Source: Asterias amurensis
Lineage: Eukaryota; Echinodermata; Asteroidea; Forcipulatida; Asteriidae
Direction: 5' to 3'
Assembly (NCBI RefSeq): GCF_032118995.1
Contig: NC_092653.1
Location: forward strand, 24,013,202-24,077,201
DNA: 64,000 bases
Shown: piece by piece, positions 1-11,469 of the stretch
Numbering within the stretch: position 1 is the first letter of the stretch
Layout of the letters: each line of letters opens with the position of its first letter
The notes under the pieces: model-generated
Seen by the model: only the letters and a program-made list of their open reading frames with translations
Database searches by the model: none
What the model was told of the DNA's origin: nothing
Position numbers and translations under genes: made by a program

Positions 1-229
1 TGCTGTTAGAGACCACGTTCCACTCGTCGACGGCCGGCCCCCGAGTGCATCACTCTGGCATGAACTTTTCTCCATGATGAGGGGACAACAAAAAATGAAA
101 TAAAATCGCGCTGATTTCAAGTCTCCTTTCACTGTGCATCAAACCAGCATATGAGATTTGTAGCGAGGTTTAAGTGCATGCCGCAAAAGGAGCGGCAATG
201 CATTAAGACACCAAGCTGCTTTAACTCTA

Positions 230-1369
230 ATGGGATTACTAGTAAACACACGTCTCGGGTCCGCCACACTCGCCGGGATGTCTTCAACAAGTCCGTACCT
301 TGTGAACTTTACGCCGTCGGCCGCGACTCCGGCCTGGGTCGTGGACTCTGCTGCTACCACCGTCGTCCAGATCTCAACCCTGATGGTGATTTTTATCGCA
401 GCTTTCCTCGGTAACGGGGTGATATTTCTTGTCTTTGTTCGCAAACCATCACTGCTATCCGTCTCCAATCGGTTTGTTCTACACCTCGCCGTGTGCAACT
501 TCCTCATGTGTGTTGTAGTGATGCCACCTGTTCTGGTATCAGTTATCTCAACGGATTGGATGTTATCTCAGCAGAGCTGTGCTGCGACTGGGTTCTTGAA
601 CCTCCTTCTCTTTGCAGCTATTATTTTAACGTTAGTCATGATAACGGTGGACCGTTACATAGCTGTCATGTTACCGTTACTGTACTATACCTATATGACA
701 ACTAGACGAGCGGCCCTTATGATCCTAGTGGTGTGGGTGCTAGCTCTGACATTCGCCCTCCCGCCTGTTCTTGGTTGGAGCTCGGTGTCCTATCACCCCC
801 ATCGGTTCATCTGCACCGTGGCCGTGCCAACTGGGGACGCTTCTACAAGCGATGGGTATGAGATCTTTCTTATGGTCGGTGGATTCGCTATCCCACTTAC
901 CTCAATGGCTTTCATGTACGGCCGGATGTACTTTGCAGCTAGGGACCTCCTAGCACGCGACCGGCACCGTTGGTTCAGGGTGCCCTCATCAGACAGGAAT
1001 GGTTCGAGTCCAAGTAGCTGCGCTCCCTTCCGGAGACCGCGGGGCCTCACGAGTGGAGGGATCAAGAAGATCTTACGAGTCCACATTGGGGACGAGTGGA
1101 GGACAGCCCAGACCGCCCTGATAGTCATGTTCAGTTTTGTCATTTCGTGGTTGCCGTATTACGTAGTCAGCTTCGTGGAGGTAGCCCTAAACAGACATGT
1201 GTCACCTTTTTGGGAGTGGATTCCACTTTGGTTGGCTTTCTCGAGCTGCGCGTTTAACCCGTACGTGTACGTATTCCGGAGTGCGTCCATGCGTCACCAT
1301 GCTTTGTCATTAGTTGGTGTGCATCGACGTAGTACCAAGGAGGCCAGATTTTTCATCGAGACTTCTTGA
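230..1369 (+). CDS. Class A (rhodopsin-family) G-protein-coupled receptor, GPR161-like
   Basis: Intronless 379-residue seven-helix receptor of the plasma membrane; the ligand cannot be told. Visible landmarks: N-glycosylation site NFT at 26-28, TM1 with GN at 61-62, TM3 with C117 and DRY at 141-143, W169 in TM4, C195 in the second outer loop (partner for C117), P222 in TM5, SWLP at 306-309 in TM6 and NPYVY at 343-347 in TM7. TM2 carries asparagine (N90) where most class A receptors have the sodium-binding aspartate D2.50; GPR161 has the same exchange, and the SNRF, NFL and GWSSV stretches also resemble it. The C-tail is short (about 30 residues), whereas vertebrate GPR161 has a long tail, so orthology is doubtful. 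The frame is closed upstream by a stop at 161-163; M17 (base 278) is an equally good start. The serine- and arginine-rich third inner loop spans about residues 240-292. Confidence 0.9.
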   Translation: MGLLVNTRLGSATLAGMSSTSPYLVNFTPSAATPAWVVDSAATTVVQISTLMVIFIAAFLGNGVIFLVFVRKPSLLSVSNRFVLHLAVCNFLMCVVVMPPVLVSVISTDWMLSQQSCAATGFLNLLLFAAIILTLVMITVDRYIAVMLPLLYYTYMTTRRAALMILVVWVLALTFALPPVLGWSSVSYHPHRFICTVAVPTGDASTSDGYEIFLMVGGFAIPLTSMAFMYGRMYFAARDLLARDRHRWFRVPSSDRNGSSPSSCAPFRRPRGLTSGGIKKILRVHIGDEWRTAQTALIVMFSFVISWLPYYVVSFVEVALNRHVSPFWEWIPLWLAFSSCAFNPYVYVFRSASMRHHALSLVGVHRRSTKEARFFIETS

Positions 1370-2660
1370 AACGTTGACTCCTTTAGCTCTGGGTGGTAAT
1401 TCGCACTTAATGACATCTTGGAGACATTCAGAAGTTTGGTCGAAACGTCACAAACTGTTTTATGCTCGTGCGAATATTGAAACAGAGATTCAATGATATT
1501 GCTTCCTCCTTGGACGGGTATTGCATCCCACACAAAAACCACGGGAGAGACTAATATAGTTTTAGCGGGATGTAGTCACTCGATGTCTATACAAACCGAG
1601 TAAGGAAGAAGGATAGTTAGTTAACTTATTTTGAGTTGGACACTTTAACTGAACTTTTTCACTATGAAGGCAGGGAACCTGACACGGCTGTACTGTTCCA
1701 CTTTTCGATAATTATCAATCACTCATCGAATGGTTATATATATTCGTAACATTCACAAATTAGAAAGAGAATTTACATGACGGCCTTTTTTAAAGCCCGG
1801 CCATAAGCCGTTTTGAAAACCCAATCCAAAAGTGTCCACCATATATATACAGAAAAGCCTTTTGAACATTACATTATTACCATTTAGTGGACTAAAAGTG
1901 GGTTTTTAGTGGATTTATAGTGGATTAAAACTTTTCTCTAAAGATCAAAAAACATTTTCCTCCTTCCATTCTTACAGAAATGGTGTATAGGCTGAAATAT
2001 TGTTATTTAACTGCTTGACCATCACCTTTCTCCATTAAGCCTACACCACACCTTTCGCAAATCTCAGGAGCAGTCCAAACTAGTATCACTTATTTGGGTT
2101 AAAGCAAGGAGGGTAGTGGTAGCACTTTTTTAATTATTTAAAAGCTTTGTTACCGGTTGTTTAAAAGAATACAAACTTGATCGTCATTGGTTTTACATAG
2201 AGAGAGGGATTCAAATAAATTTCTGCATCAAATGTTTCTCAGATTGTGTATTCAAAAAAGGATTACTCTACCCGAGTGGACATAACCGGTCCGGATAATC
2301 AATCAAAACGCTACCACATTTAAAGTGTAATTTTCACAGATTATTGTTTTATTGTATATCTACGTAGCTATGCCTATATTAAAATAACTTAACAGTTCCA
2401 AAAGTCGAAGGTTTACCCTGCCTTAAGAGACGTTGGCAATTTTATTCTACTCATTTAGTTAAGTTGTATTTTTCACGAATCTTTCTGAATTCACCCGAGA
2501 AGAAAAATCGCTCCGGGTGGCACTTTAGATGCAGGTAGTTTCATCCGGTGAAGTCTCGTGATACCACACGGGAATTAGGCCTCTTGACGCGCGTTGTAAT
2601 TCAACCATCATAAACACCCATATAGTGTCACTTACAACGTGGGCAACAAATAAAGGTTAA
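1370..2660. other. Intergenic, no gene seen
   Basis: AT-rich sequence after the receptor. It contains no convincing coding exon. From about 2259 to 2420 it matches a dispersed repeat (GGACATAACC ... CTACC ... TTTATTGTATAT) also found near 4417-4590, 30031-30180 and 41850-41990. Confidence 0.6.
2259..2425 (+). repeat. Dispersed repeat family, copy 1 (GGACATAACC family)
   Basis: The order of short blocks GTGGACATAACCGGTCCGGA, AAAACGCTACCACATTT, TTTCACAGATTATTGTTTTA and ATATCTACGTAG recurs in the same order at 4417-4590 and, more decayed, at 30031-30180 and 41850-41990. No terminal repeats or coding capacity are visible, so the class is unknown. Confidence 0.5.
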
Positions 2661-3018
2661 ATGCACTGGACTCGTTTGGTAAAGTCAAAGACCACAATTC
2701 TGTCTTGGTGTATCACAACATGTACATACAATAACAAATCTGTGTGAACACTTGAGCTCTATTGGTCATCGAAGTTGCAAGAAAACAATGAAAGAAAAAC
2801 ACTATGTTGCCCAAATTTGTGTGCTTTCAGATGCGTGTGAGGAAAGGCTTCAGGTATGAATTCTCTAAATATTGTAGTAAGAAATTACATCTTCCTCAGA
2901 AACTATGTTTTACTTCAGAGGGAGTCCTTTCTCACATTGTTTTATACAACATCTCTCCATTGCTCGTTTAGCAAGCTAAATATATATATTGAGTAATCAC
3001 TTAACGTGTCCAGTGCCT
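2661..3018. mobile_element. MITE with TTAA target duplication (AGGCACTGGACAC termini), copy 1
   Basis: The element is bounded by TTAA at 2657-2660 and 3019-3022. Its ends are inverted: TGCACTGGAC at the left and GTGTCCAGTGCCT at the right. Internal blocks (AAAGTCAAAGACCA, GGTCATCGAAGTTGCAAGA, CTCACATTGTTTTATA) recur in copies at 29071, 30684, 45861, 50751 and 56437. A TTAA duplication fits Kolobok or piggyBac-type transposition. There is no transposase, so it is non-autonomous. Confidence 0.75.
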
Positions 3019-4416
3019 TTAACATAATACAAATTTTCATCCCCTTTCTTTCAACCATTGTTAAAGGGATGCAAGACTGTAAACAGAATGAGCTGAGCCA
3101 TATGTTTCGGATCATCCCTTATACAGTTACCCACTTCAGTGTTCCCCAGTTGAGCCTTCTGTACTGTTGCGACAAGTTTATGCACGCCTCCACAATATCC
3201 CAAATTGAATTCTGTGCCATTGCCCCGGATTGATATTCTTTGTGGATCAAACCAGCGCATGTTGCAGCTTTTTAGGGAAACTAAACTTGCATACTGCGTG
3301 TTTAAGTGGATATCGAAAGCTCATTTTTTGGTTTATTCGAGGCTCAGGGTAAGCGGAAAATCTTTCTTCATGCTAGATGAGGATCAAATTTTGATGGTTT
3401 ATCAAATTTGTGCAAACTCATCGGCATGAGGAACCAGAACTCCCTATCTCTGGAAAGTGTGCTTTTACATATTGGTAGCAACTGTGATACAATCATTGCT
3501 TACAAACAGTTAATTGCAAACCCGATAGTGTCATATTTGAGGTAAACAAATACATATGGTTTGTGAAGGTTTATCGGCCACAGTGGGGAACTCTGTAGAA
3601 AGTGTGATTTTGTATATTTAGAGACAACGTTTGCTTTCCAATAATTAATTGCAAACTAGATAATGTAATATCTGGAAGCGACCGGTCGTAGTAAAGGTGC
3701 GGTAGTACTACTCATTGATGTTGATGCTAAATTTAGAACTACCGAATTGATATTAATTATACGAACAACAGGCCTTTCTATAAATATAGTAATATACAAA
3801 GGCCATGGCTTTACTTTGATTTGAAATCGGTGACTTTTACATAACAATCAACTTTGTTCATATTGTTCACAGTTGTTTAATATCTAAAACGAAAATTATT
3901 TGAGTTCGGTCGACATTCAGTCAAAGACCAACGGATGGATTTGGGATTTGATAAATTTGAAGTGTACACCAATGGTGAAGTATTTTTTATTTAGGCCTAT
4001 ACATTCATCTTGATGATCTACGACTATAACTGGTGCATGAAAAGACTGACGGCCATTTAAAAATGTAAGACGAGATTAACCCGAGGAATATTTTGTTTTA
4101 GCAGCATTCTTTATAGGCTACCCTTTAATGTGAGAATCAGTGATATTATGGAGAAAATAAATTTCTCAAAAGTATTTTTAGCACTACTGTTTATAGAATA
4201 ATTGTTCAATACTAAAAGTAATAGTTTTATTTAGAAATGCGTCCACCTTCAAAATAACATACAGGGAGAATGCCATTAGTAATTACTGCCAAAATAAACG
4301 GCTGTAAAAACTTACGTGGGTAGACAAACTGCAGCTGTGAACATTCTGAGAAACTATTCCTTTCCAAAGATTGTTGTTTTAAAGAGATTCACACAATTTT
4401 AAATGCATTCCAATTA

Positions 4417-4590
4417 CGGATTATTCTTCCTGCGTGGACATAACCACTCCAGGTTTCAGGCGATATCTTAAAACGTTGGACCACCTTTCAAAAGGAATGC
4501 TAGCATGATAGTTTTAATATATCTACAAGTATGGCTAAACAATAAACGGTTCTAAAAACCAAAGTATACTTTGCCTTTCACAAATTTACA
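4417..4590 (+). repeat. Dispersed repeat family, copy 2 (GGACATAACC family)
   Basis: It shares GCGTGGACATAACCACTCCA, GGCGATATCT, AAAACGTTGGACCACC and TATATCTACAAGTATGGC in the same order as the copy at 2259 and the one in an ependymin-gene intron at 41850. Confidence 0.5.
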
Positions 4591-7500
4591 CGTGTTTATG
4601 AGTTAAAACCCTTTTAAGTTACTATGGTTATACAGAAACCAAACATAAAAATGGTTTTGACAAACTTGTTTGTTTTCTTTCTGCTAACCCATTCCCCTAT
4701 TTATAGAGACAAACGTTTTAAATTAAACATGTTTTCACACACTCGCGGGCATAATATTTTTACTGAGTGATGAATGCCGGGGATGCGATATGCTAAAATT
4801 GGGTGATTTAACCGTGGGTCAGCCCACTATAATATTCGTGTATGCCTCCCGGTCGTTTACATTAACCACATCGTGATCGGATACGTTTTCGATGGGCTGG
4901 CATTTTAATTTATGTGACAAACGGTCAGTTATTATTGCTATTCTTTGAAAAGGGGTGGTGTAAAGACCCTTTGGGTAATTAGTTTATCAAATTAAAATAT
5001 GGTGTAATGTTAGTAGGCCTAATAACATACAGACCATAATTCCCACGGCATGGCCCAGTATGCTCGTGACAATATCGTCAATATTATAAGGTCATGGCGC
5101 AATTTGAAATTATTGTGGTCTTCAAAACCACACTTGGATTGACCAGTTCTGAAAAAGAAAGTTTAAAACCCTGGGTATTAAGTTTATCAAATTAAAATTA
5201 TACCACAATGTTAGTGATAATAAACAGACTAAAATAATAGTATAATATTCATACAGCATGGCAAATCAAAGACTATACACAGAATATTGAACAAGACGGT
5301 TAACTTTAACCGTACCCTGCTAGAACTAAACTAGAAACAACTAACAGAAACAAATGTAAATGTTTAACTTTAATTATCACAGGTGAGTTTTACTGTAAAT
5401 ATCTCTTTCATTTAGGATTTCAACAATCAAACGTTTCCTAAAACGAATGATATACTTTGCCTCAGATGTAAACTTATGTTTTACTGGTTTTTGTCCAAGA
5501 AATTTATATTATTATCAGAAATTATAAGTCAACGAGTCATTAATCAAACAGAACTTACAAGTTGTTACTATTGTTTTTACAAATTATTCGTTATAATTAA
5601 TTGAGTTGGGTGTGTTTGGAAATTAAATTCAACGTTTATAAAGAATAAATTGTTTGTGTGAATGATTTATGCCTTGTGTGCATGTTATTTTGTTTATTTT
5701 GTTTATTTTGTTTGTTCGTCTTATGTAAAGTTGTTTTGTTTCGTTTTGTTTGCTTTTTCTTGACAAGCCCGCTTTTTGGAACGAGCTTCCACATTCATAT
5801 CCTAGTGTCTGTACTTTTTATTTGATGATATAATGTGGAAACAAACGATGCTTTGAGTTGAATGGATTAATATAGTATTTTTGAAATAATTTGGTTAGGT
5901 CTACTGCTGTTTTCGGAATTTCATTTTTGTTTATGGTGAAAGTAAAAAAGTGAAACTGGGGAATAAGGAAGGGGTATTTGATTAGGGCGGTTTTTTGTGT
6001 ATTTAGGGGAGGTGGGATGGCCACTCAAACCCAAATCAATGCTGGCAGCCTGAGACGGGCATCTCATCGACCTGTTTTTGTGATCAAGGCCAGTATAGAG
6101 TCTCAATATAGCAGATTGTGCACCGCTGTTGCCCATAGTCTGGCCTTATTCCCATACTGCATGATGTTTATTAAATCTCAGATTCAATTTGCTTGTAAAC
6201 CGTATGTAATTTCTCTTGAGGGAAGAGACAGTGGTCTATGAGATGGCAGCGCGTGCTGGGTAATACAGAACTGAACGTGTTGACATTTTTTTTCTTTGGA
6301 TAGAATTGAATTAATGTGACTTATTTTTTAAAGATTAAAGTTCAACTGTAAACATGTTTACATTGAAGAGAAATGTCATTGGGTTAGAAGGGTTTGGCTC
6401 AAGGCTGTTGCCCTACAAGGCTACCGAGTTATAGATTATTGGAAAGAGTATTATGCTCTTATGCCATCTTCGTCTCAAATCTTCAGACAATCAAACACAG
6501 TGTTGTGCACTCTATTAACCCCCTGGTCAGAATTGAACTGGAGTCCGTGTCCCACGGGTCCTGACCCACGTCGGGGTCCGGTTGACCCGGAAGCTGGTCA
6601 CAGACGAGATTTTTCAACCCGGATTCGCTGCGTCAGTTGGACCAATTTTCTCCTCTATCGTCGTCGTTGTTTTGTCGTTATTATTACTGTTGTTTGATTT
6701 GTTTTTTCTCTCCTGTTTTTTGTCTGCTGCTGTTGTTGATGATGATTTTGTCGTTGTTGTTTATTTGTTTGTTTATTTATTTATTTCTTCATTTTTATTT
6801 GGGTTCTGTTCAGGGGGGGGTGGGTATGTTTGGGTGTTTTTTCTGTTGGGGTGTTGGGATGGTTGTACGTTTTAAGGTTGTTGGGTTGGGGTTTGGAGTT
6901 ACGTGAGTCGTCTAAAATGTTTGAGTGGGCTTGGAACGATGGATAAATAATTCTATTTGCAGCGGATTTTCGTTGAGATCCTGCCGACCCTCAGGAAGCG
7001 CATCCTGGTCATGAGGGACGCAATTATTTTTACCCCCAAGGGTCTCCCATCAGCTTGCTGCACTTTGACTTCTAGCCTTAATTTGTGTTCACATTATTCA
7101 AGTTATTATTAATATTAGTATTATTGTTGAGCGTTGAGGAGTACGTGAAATGAGGACGGTTTCTTTGGGGTCTCAGGAGGGGTCTCAGGTGTGTTTGTTA
7201 GAGACCACCATTGGATTGGCAGACAGTGTATAATCATGCATAATATGCTCCTGGATCAGGTGTTCGTAGAGGTTTTTCAAAGTTATAAACAATCATTTGG
7301 GCCGGTAAAAACACCGTGAGAGGGATGCAGAGATGTAAGAATTTTATCACAGAGCAACGACCAACACAAAAAGGAACTACATGCCTTATTTCTTGTTCCT
7401 ATGATGTGGCTATTGCGAAATTGTTGAAAACAGCTCCCCTGGTTCACGGAGAGAAGCAAATTTACAACCTTTTGGTTTATAATTTGTAATCTAATTCAAG

Positions 7501-8655
7501 TAAGAATTTTAGACGGACCAACTACATCGGGAACTAAGCCATGTTTCGGTGGGGTTTTATGAGCGTGAAATCGTTGAAAATAATCCCGCCAAAGCAATTT
7601 TTCAACCTTTTGTAACCCAAGTCGTGCAAATCGAGCATCTCGTCACATCGTGTTTTCCAGCTTCGTATAAGACGAATAGCTTGATTCTTGTTAAAGTGCA
7701 ATATTTAACTGTCACTTTTAACTTTAAATCCCATCGCTCCCTTAGACGAGTTGCGCGATTGAAATTCAATAATAATAGATTGATGGCACTTTAAACTATC
7801 TAAGAAAGATTTCTAGCATCATTAGACTGCACCCGTCTAGAAACACATAACACTTCCACCTGTCACACACTACACATTATTGTTCATATTCTCTGCAACT
7901 TATTAATATTCTCTGCAACTTTCATGCTAGGAGCAGGGCTCTCTGGAACCGCCCTCTCGTGGTAAGATTTTGATGGCCTGACCGTTGTGCCGCCTCCGTC
8001 TGGTCTCCCATGTTAAATGGCACGTTAAATGCATTTGTACTTTTTACCGAAGTAGAGAACCAGTCTACCCGAAGAAGCATGGCGGTAAGTTGAAATTTGC
8101 TTTGGAATCTTGGGGAATTGGGTGCATTGGTAGTGACTATTTTGATGTAATTGTATGCTTGTGATGTTAATAATAACTGAGGGATGATATATGTTGTTAA
8201 ACTTTAACCCAAACCATGCCCAAACCCATGAAAAAACTATCGAGTTAAAATGTGTATGAATCGGAGTCCAAGATGGTTGCGCGCCCGTGACACTACAGTA
8301 CGGCCTATATGTACATGTACATTTCTAAGGTCACAGTGCCACAGGGACACACTACCGACATGGGTGTACCTGCTGTTCATCCATACTCAATTTGGGACCC
8401 TTGTTAGAAGTTTTAGTAATTTTATGTGCACCAACTGTTCCAGGTATAATACTATTAGTGGGACTTCGGAGAGGGGTGGGGTGGGGACATAGGCCAAAAT
8501 ACACACAAAAATAAACTATACTATAAATTATAAAAAGTTCGAAAAACAAAAATGCAAGCTTTGCACGCCAAAAGGGCAGACAAAAAAGTATACAGTTTAC
8601 ATAGTTGAAAAATAAAATTTCTATACGAAAGACATTTCTCTTAAGAACAAACTCT

Positions 8656-8703
8656 ACCTGGCAAGTAGATTACATGTACACACATGGTGTTACCACAAAC
8701 CAA
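8656..8703 (+). repeat. Short dispersed motif CTACCTGGCAAGTAGA ... GGTGTTACCACAAACC
   Basis: The same two blocks in the same order occur on the minus strand at 56641-56689, inside a TTAA element. The second block alone recurs at 22301-22321, 25278-25294, 48163-48181 and 59673-59690. It may be the terminal piece of a retroelement; the copy at 22301 closes a Penelope-like 3' end. Confidence 0.4.
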
Positions 8704-8742
8704 CACATATACATGTATAATGCTCATTACAATGCTGATTTA

Positions 8743-8874
8743 GGATAACTTTCCGTATGGCGCCACCACTTTTTCACTCATTTTTACAAAAAGGGATATA
8801 TCAATCAGGTAAATTAAATACTATATTATTTTATTTCGAATGAAAAAGTGGTGGCGCCATACGGAAACTTTTCC
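8743..8874. mobile_element. 132-bp hAT-like MITE, copy 1
   Basis: Near-perfect palindromic element of 132 bp: the first 22 bases (through CCGTATGGCGCC) are mirrored at the right end, and pairing continues to about 38 bases. It is flanked by a perfect 8-bp target duplication CTGATTTA at 8735-8742 and 8875-8882. A copy of exactly the same length at 38046-38177 differs by one base. An 8-bp duplication is typical of the hAT superfamily. It has no coding capacity and needs a transposase in trans; the near identity says it moved recently. Confidence 0.9.
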
Positions 8875-9328
8875 CTGATTTATGTTTTCTTACAAGCACT
8901 CCTTCTGACTAAATGCACACTGAAGCCAGCATCCATTAAACCACATAGCAGTGTCCACATTCTCATTACTGCATCGAGGAGCAACAATGATCGACATCAA
9001 CAAGGGGATGTGTTATGTGCAGGTTAAGTGGAATAACAACTTTTCCTTGATTATTATAACTCATCAGTGGCTTATTTTGCTTATTTATTTTTAAGAACAA
9101 ATCATTTGCTTTTTAATCTTAGGCAAATTAACTGGCATACTTCATGTTTATTACTATCACATGTTCCCCTCCCTTGTCCGCATTAGTAGTGTGGACATTG
9201 GGGAAAAAGAGAAATTACTAAATGCCAAGTCGGAACACTCACAATAAACACTTGCAAAGTACAAAAGTACTTTTTTAGTGTCCCCTTTTGTACCATTGTT
9301 TGCCATTGTACGATAATGTAGTAAGGAC

Positions 9329-9543
9329 CGGGTCCAATTTCATGGCTCTGCTTACCGCCGAATTCCGCGCTTACGATCACGATTCCTGCTTACGTGCAAG
9401 CGCCGAATTTCTGCGCTAGCCTTATAAGCATAGAATGCCTACTAACATTGAGTACGCACACACAAAGCCAAAATTTTTCGCTAACCTGTGAAAAACGCTT
9501 GCCGTAAGCACAAAATTCCCTGCTTCCGTAAGCGCTGATTCTT
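9329..9543. mobile_element. CCAATTTCATGG-type palindromic MITE, right end missing
   Basis: It aligns along its length with the complete copy at 43017-43256: CAATTTCATGG, CTGCTTACCG, GCTTACGTGCAAGCGCCGAA and CCCTGCTTCCGTAAGCGC occur in the same order. The right terminal repeat seen in the other copy (GAGCCATGAAATTGGGCCC) is absent here, so this copy is truncated. Confidence 0.65.
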
Positions 9544-9919
9544 TTTTCCAGACTTTCTTTAAAATTTTGCCATATGCTTTCTCCCTAAGCATCTATCACT
9601 AATTTAGGGATAGCTGGTAAAGTAAACAATTGTATACCTAACTTAATTATCTTATACCTTTCTGTCCAAGTTATTTACTACAGCATAAGTTAAAGTCCAA
9701 CTCTTATTACAGTAACATTAAGAGTGTAAAATATTAACAATTGTAAATGAAAACAAGTAAAACACAATGAGGTTTGAAATGTGACAAACAGAAATGATGT
9801 GATCCCACCTTGGTTGACCGAATGAAGACAAAACCTGCTGCCTTGAAGAATTGTTTGATGGTTATTCACTTGCTTCTCATGAAGAATGACATGAAACAGC
9901 TTGTTGCCGAACACCCTGG

Positions 9920-10255
9920 TCACACAAAGACGATGCTTCTTCTAAGATGGAAACATGGCCAGGCGTGCGAGGATCTCCATGAGCGTGGTTTTGTCGGGGT
10001 GTGATCTCCAATGTCAGGAAGCAGCATTCTCTCCCCACCACTTATTTTGAACGGCACAAAATAAGCGTAGCCGAGTCGTGGCCAACCATAAGCGGGGCAA
10101 AGTCGCAGTGGGAACGCCATTATTGTACAAGCAGTGTGTAGAGATCTTTGTGATCGCAATAAAAATGCAACACCATCGTCAACTACTTTGAAGTACAGAA
10201 ACAACCACTTGTCAGCATTGGTCTCCGTGTAATCGTGGCGGTAGCGAGTCCGCAA
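9920..10255 (-). other. Unrecognised open reading segment
   Basis: An open stretch of about 111 codons on the minus strand, richer in GC than its surroundings. It includes the stretches NADKWLFLYFKVVDDG and LCPAYGWPRLGYAYF, which read like real protein. I do not recognise the family, and no splice sites or partner exons could be paired with it. It may be a decayed transposase or an isolated exon, or chance. Confidence 0.2.
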
Positions 10256-10466
10256 CGCTTTGATGTAAAGGCAGTACAGTCGTGATGTATTCTTTAAGTT
10301 GCCAAATTGCTGGATTTTGGCGGTTGATAGTGCTCGGACTTGATAACTCTTTGGGTCGCAGAGCTGTGTGACTGGGGTATTACAGCCAATCAGGAGGTAG
10401 TGACCATGGGAACTGGGTCTCTACCTCGCCCTACCCCTTTGTGGCACATAATAGCGTGTTTTGGAT

Positions 10467-10680
10467 GAGTGGTCAAGCGCACTGGACTCGGGCCCTGGTG
10501 TTTCTGATCAGCAATGTGTCGGTTCGAGTACTTCTGTCAACTACTCCTCATCACACATGTCTTATCACTAGAGAACGGGTTTGTCACTGGCAGTGCTAAC
10601 GGAACAGGTTTGCCACTGCAGTGCTATTACCCGATGCAGCACCCTGTAATTAAGGTGCTACCTAAATAGTGTCAAATAAT
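10467..10680 (+). mobile_element. tRNA-derived SINE (partial)
   Basis: The head reads like a tRNA: an A-box-like GTGGTCAAGCGCACTGG followed 30-40 bases later by a B-box-like TCGGTTCGAGTAC, internal promoter signals for RNA polymerase III. The tail is not clearly delimited. Confidence 0.5.
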
Positions 10681-11469
10681 TCAAAACTTCAAAGTCCTCT
10701 CTATAACAAAATGATTATGAGCACTTCAAGAGAGTCTGGATAAAGAATGTAACTAACCTCATGTCACCAGGAACCAATCAACTGCCGTCAAGTCCCTTGT
10801 TGTATCTCACTCATTTATGCTTCCTGAGCCACAAGTCGATCACTAGTATACATGTACAACTCCAAAACCAAGCAGCATGCTTAATCGCAGGAAACAGATT
10901 TGTACACATCGCATCACCACCATTCAAGAACTTCATGACTCAGCACCTGCTAAAAAAAGAGAAATCTTCGCACTGACCATTAGACAGTCACCTCCACATA
11001 CTATCTAATGGAAACACCTCCATACAAGATGTGTGACATCTAAGTTTGTCAATCCACCTCAACTAGCATGTTCAAGAAAATGCTGAATCAACTAATTGAT
11101 CACCATTTAAAGAGAATGAGTAAAGAAATACAGAGGCTCTACAACAAATTCGACATCACTCATCGTATAAACCAAAAGGATTGAAGGAATACAGAGATGT
11201 CAGGAAGGCATCACAAAATTAAAGAAGTTTGTCAAAACTTTTGGTCTCACAACAAAAACCTACAACAACAACAACCCTGGACAAAATGTTTTTTAAACAT
11301 TAATAAAATCCACAACACAACAATTTTCAGTGTCTCCTGTCACTGAAATACTTGAGATACAACAAAAGGTCAAATAAATTTTAGAGATGTATTAGTAACA
11401 ATATTAGTAATTAAGCTCCTACAATAACATCTAGTTTAAGCCATTTCCAGTAGAAAATTTACTCTGAGG

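Larger units (their letters stand above)
3019..8742. other. Long intergenic stretch, mostly without features
   Basis: AT-rich DNA. A second GGACATAACC-family copy lies at 4417-4590, a TGTTTATTT-type simple repeat at 5686-5720 and a TTG/TTA-rich stretch at 6655-6800. Two weak exon-like spots are at 6962-7060 (acceptor TTTGCAG followed by an open frame) and 8082-8096 (ATGGCG directly followed by GTAAGT). I can support no complete gene here. Confidence 0.5.

Noticed and set aside
6582-6906. Plus-strand frames of 89-97 codons rich in valine, leucine and phenylalanine
   Set aside because: They translate a TTG/TTA-rich low-complexity stretch; membrane-like character follows from T-richness.
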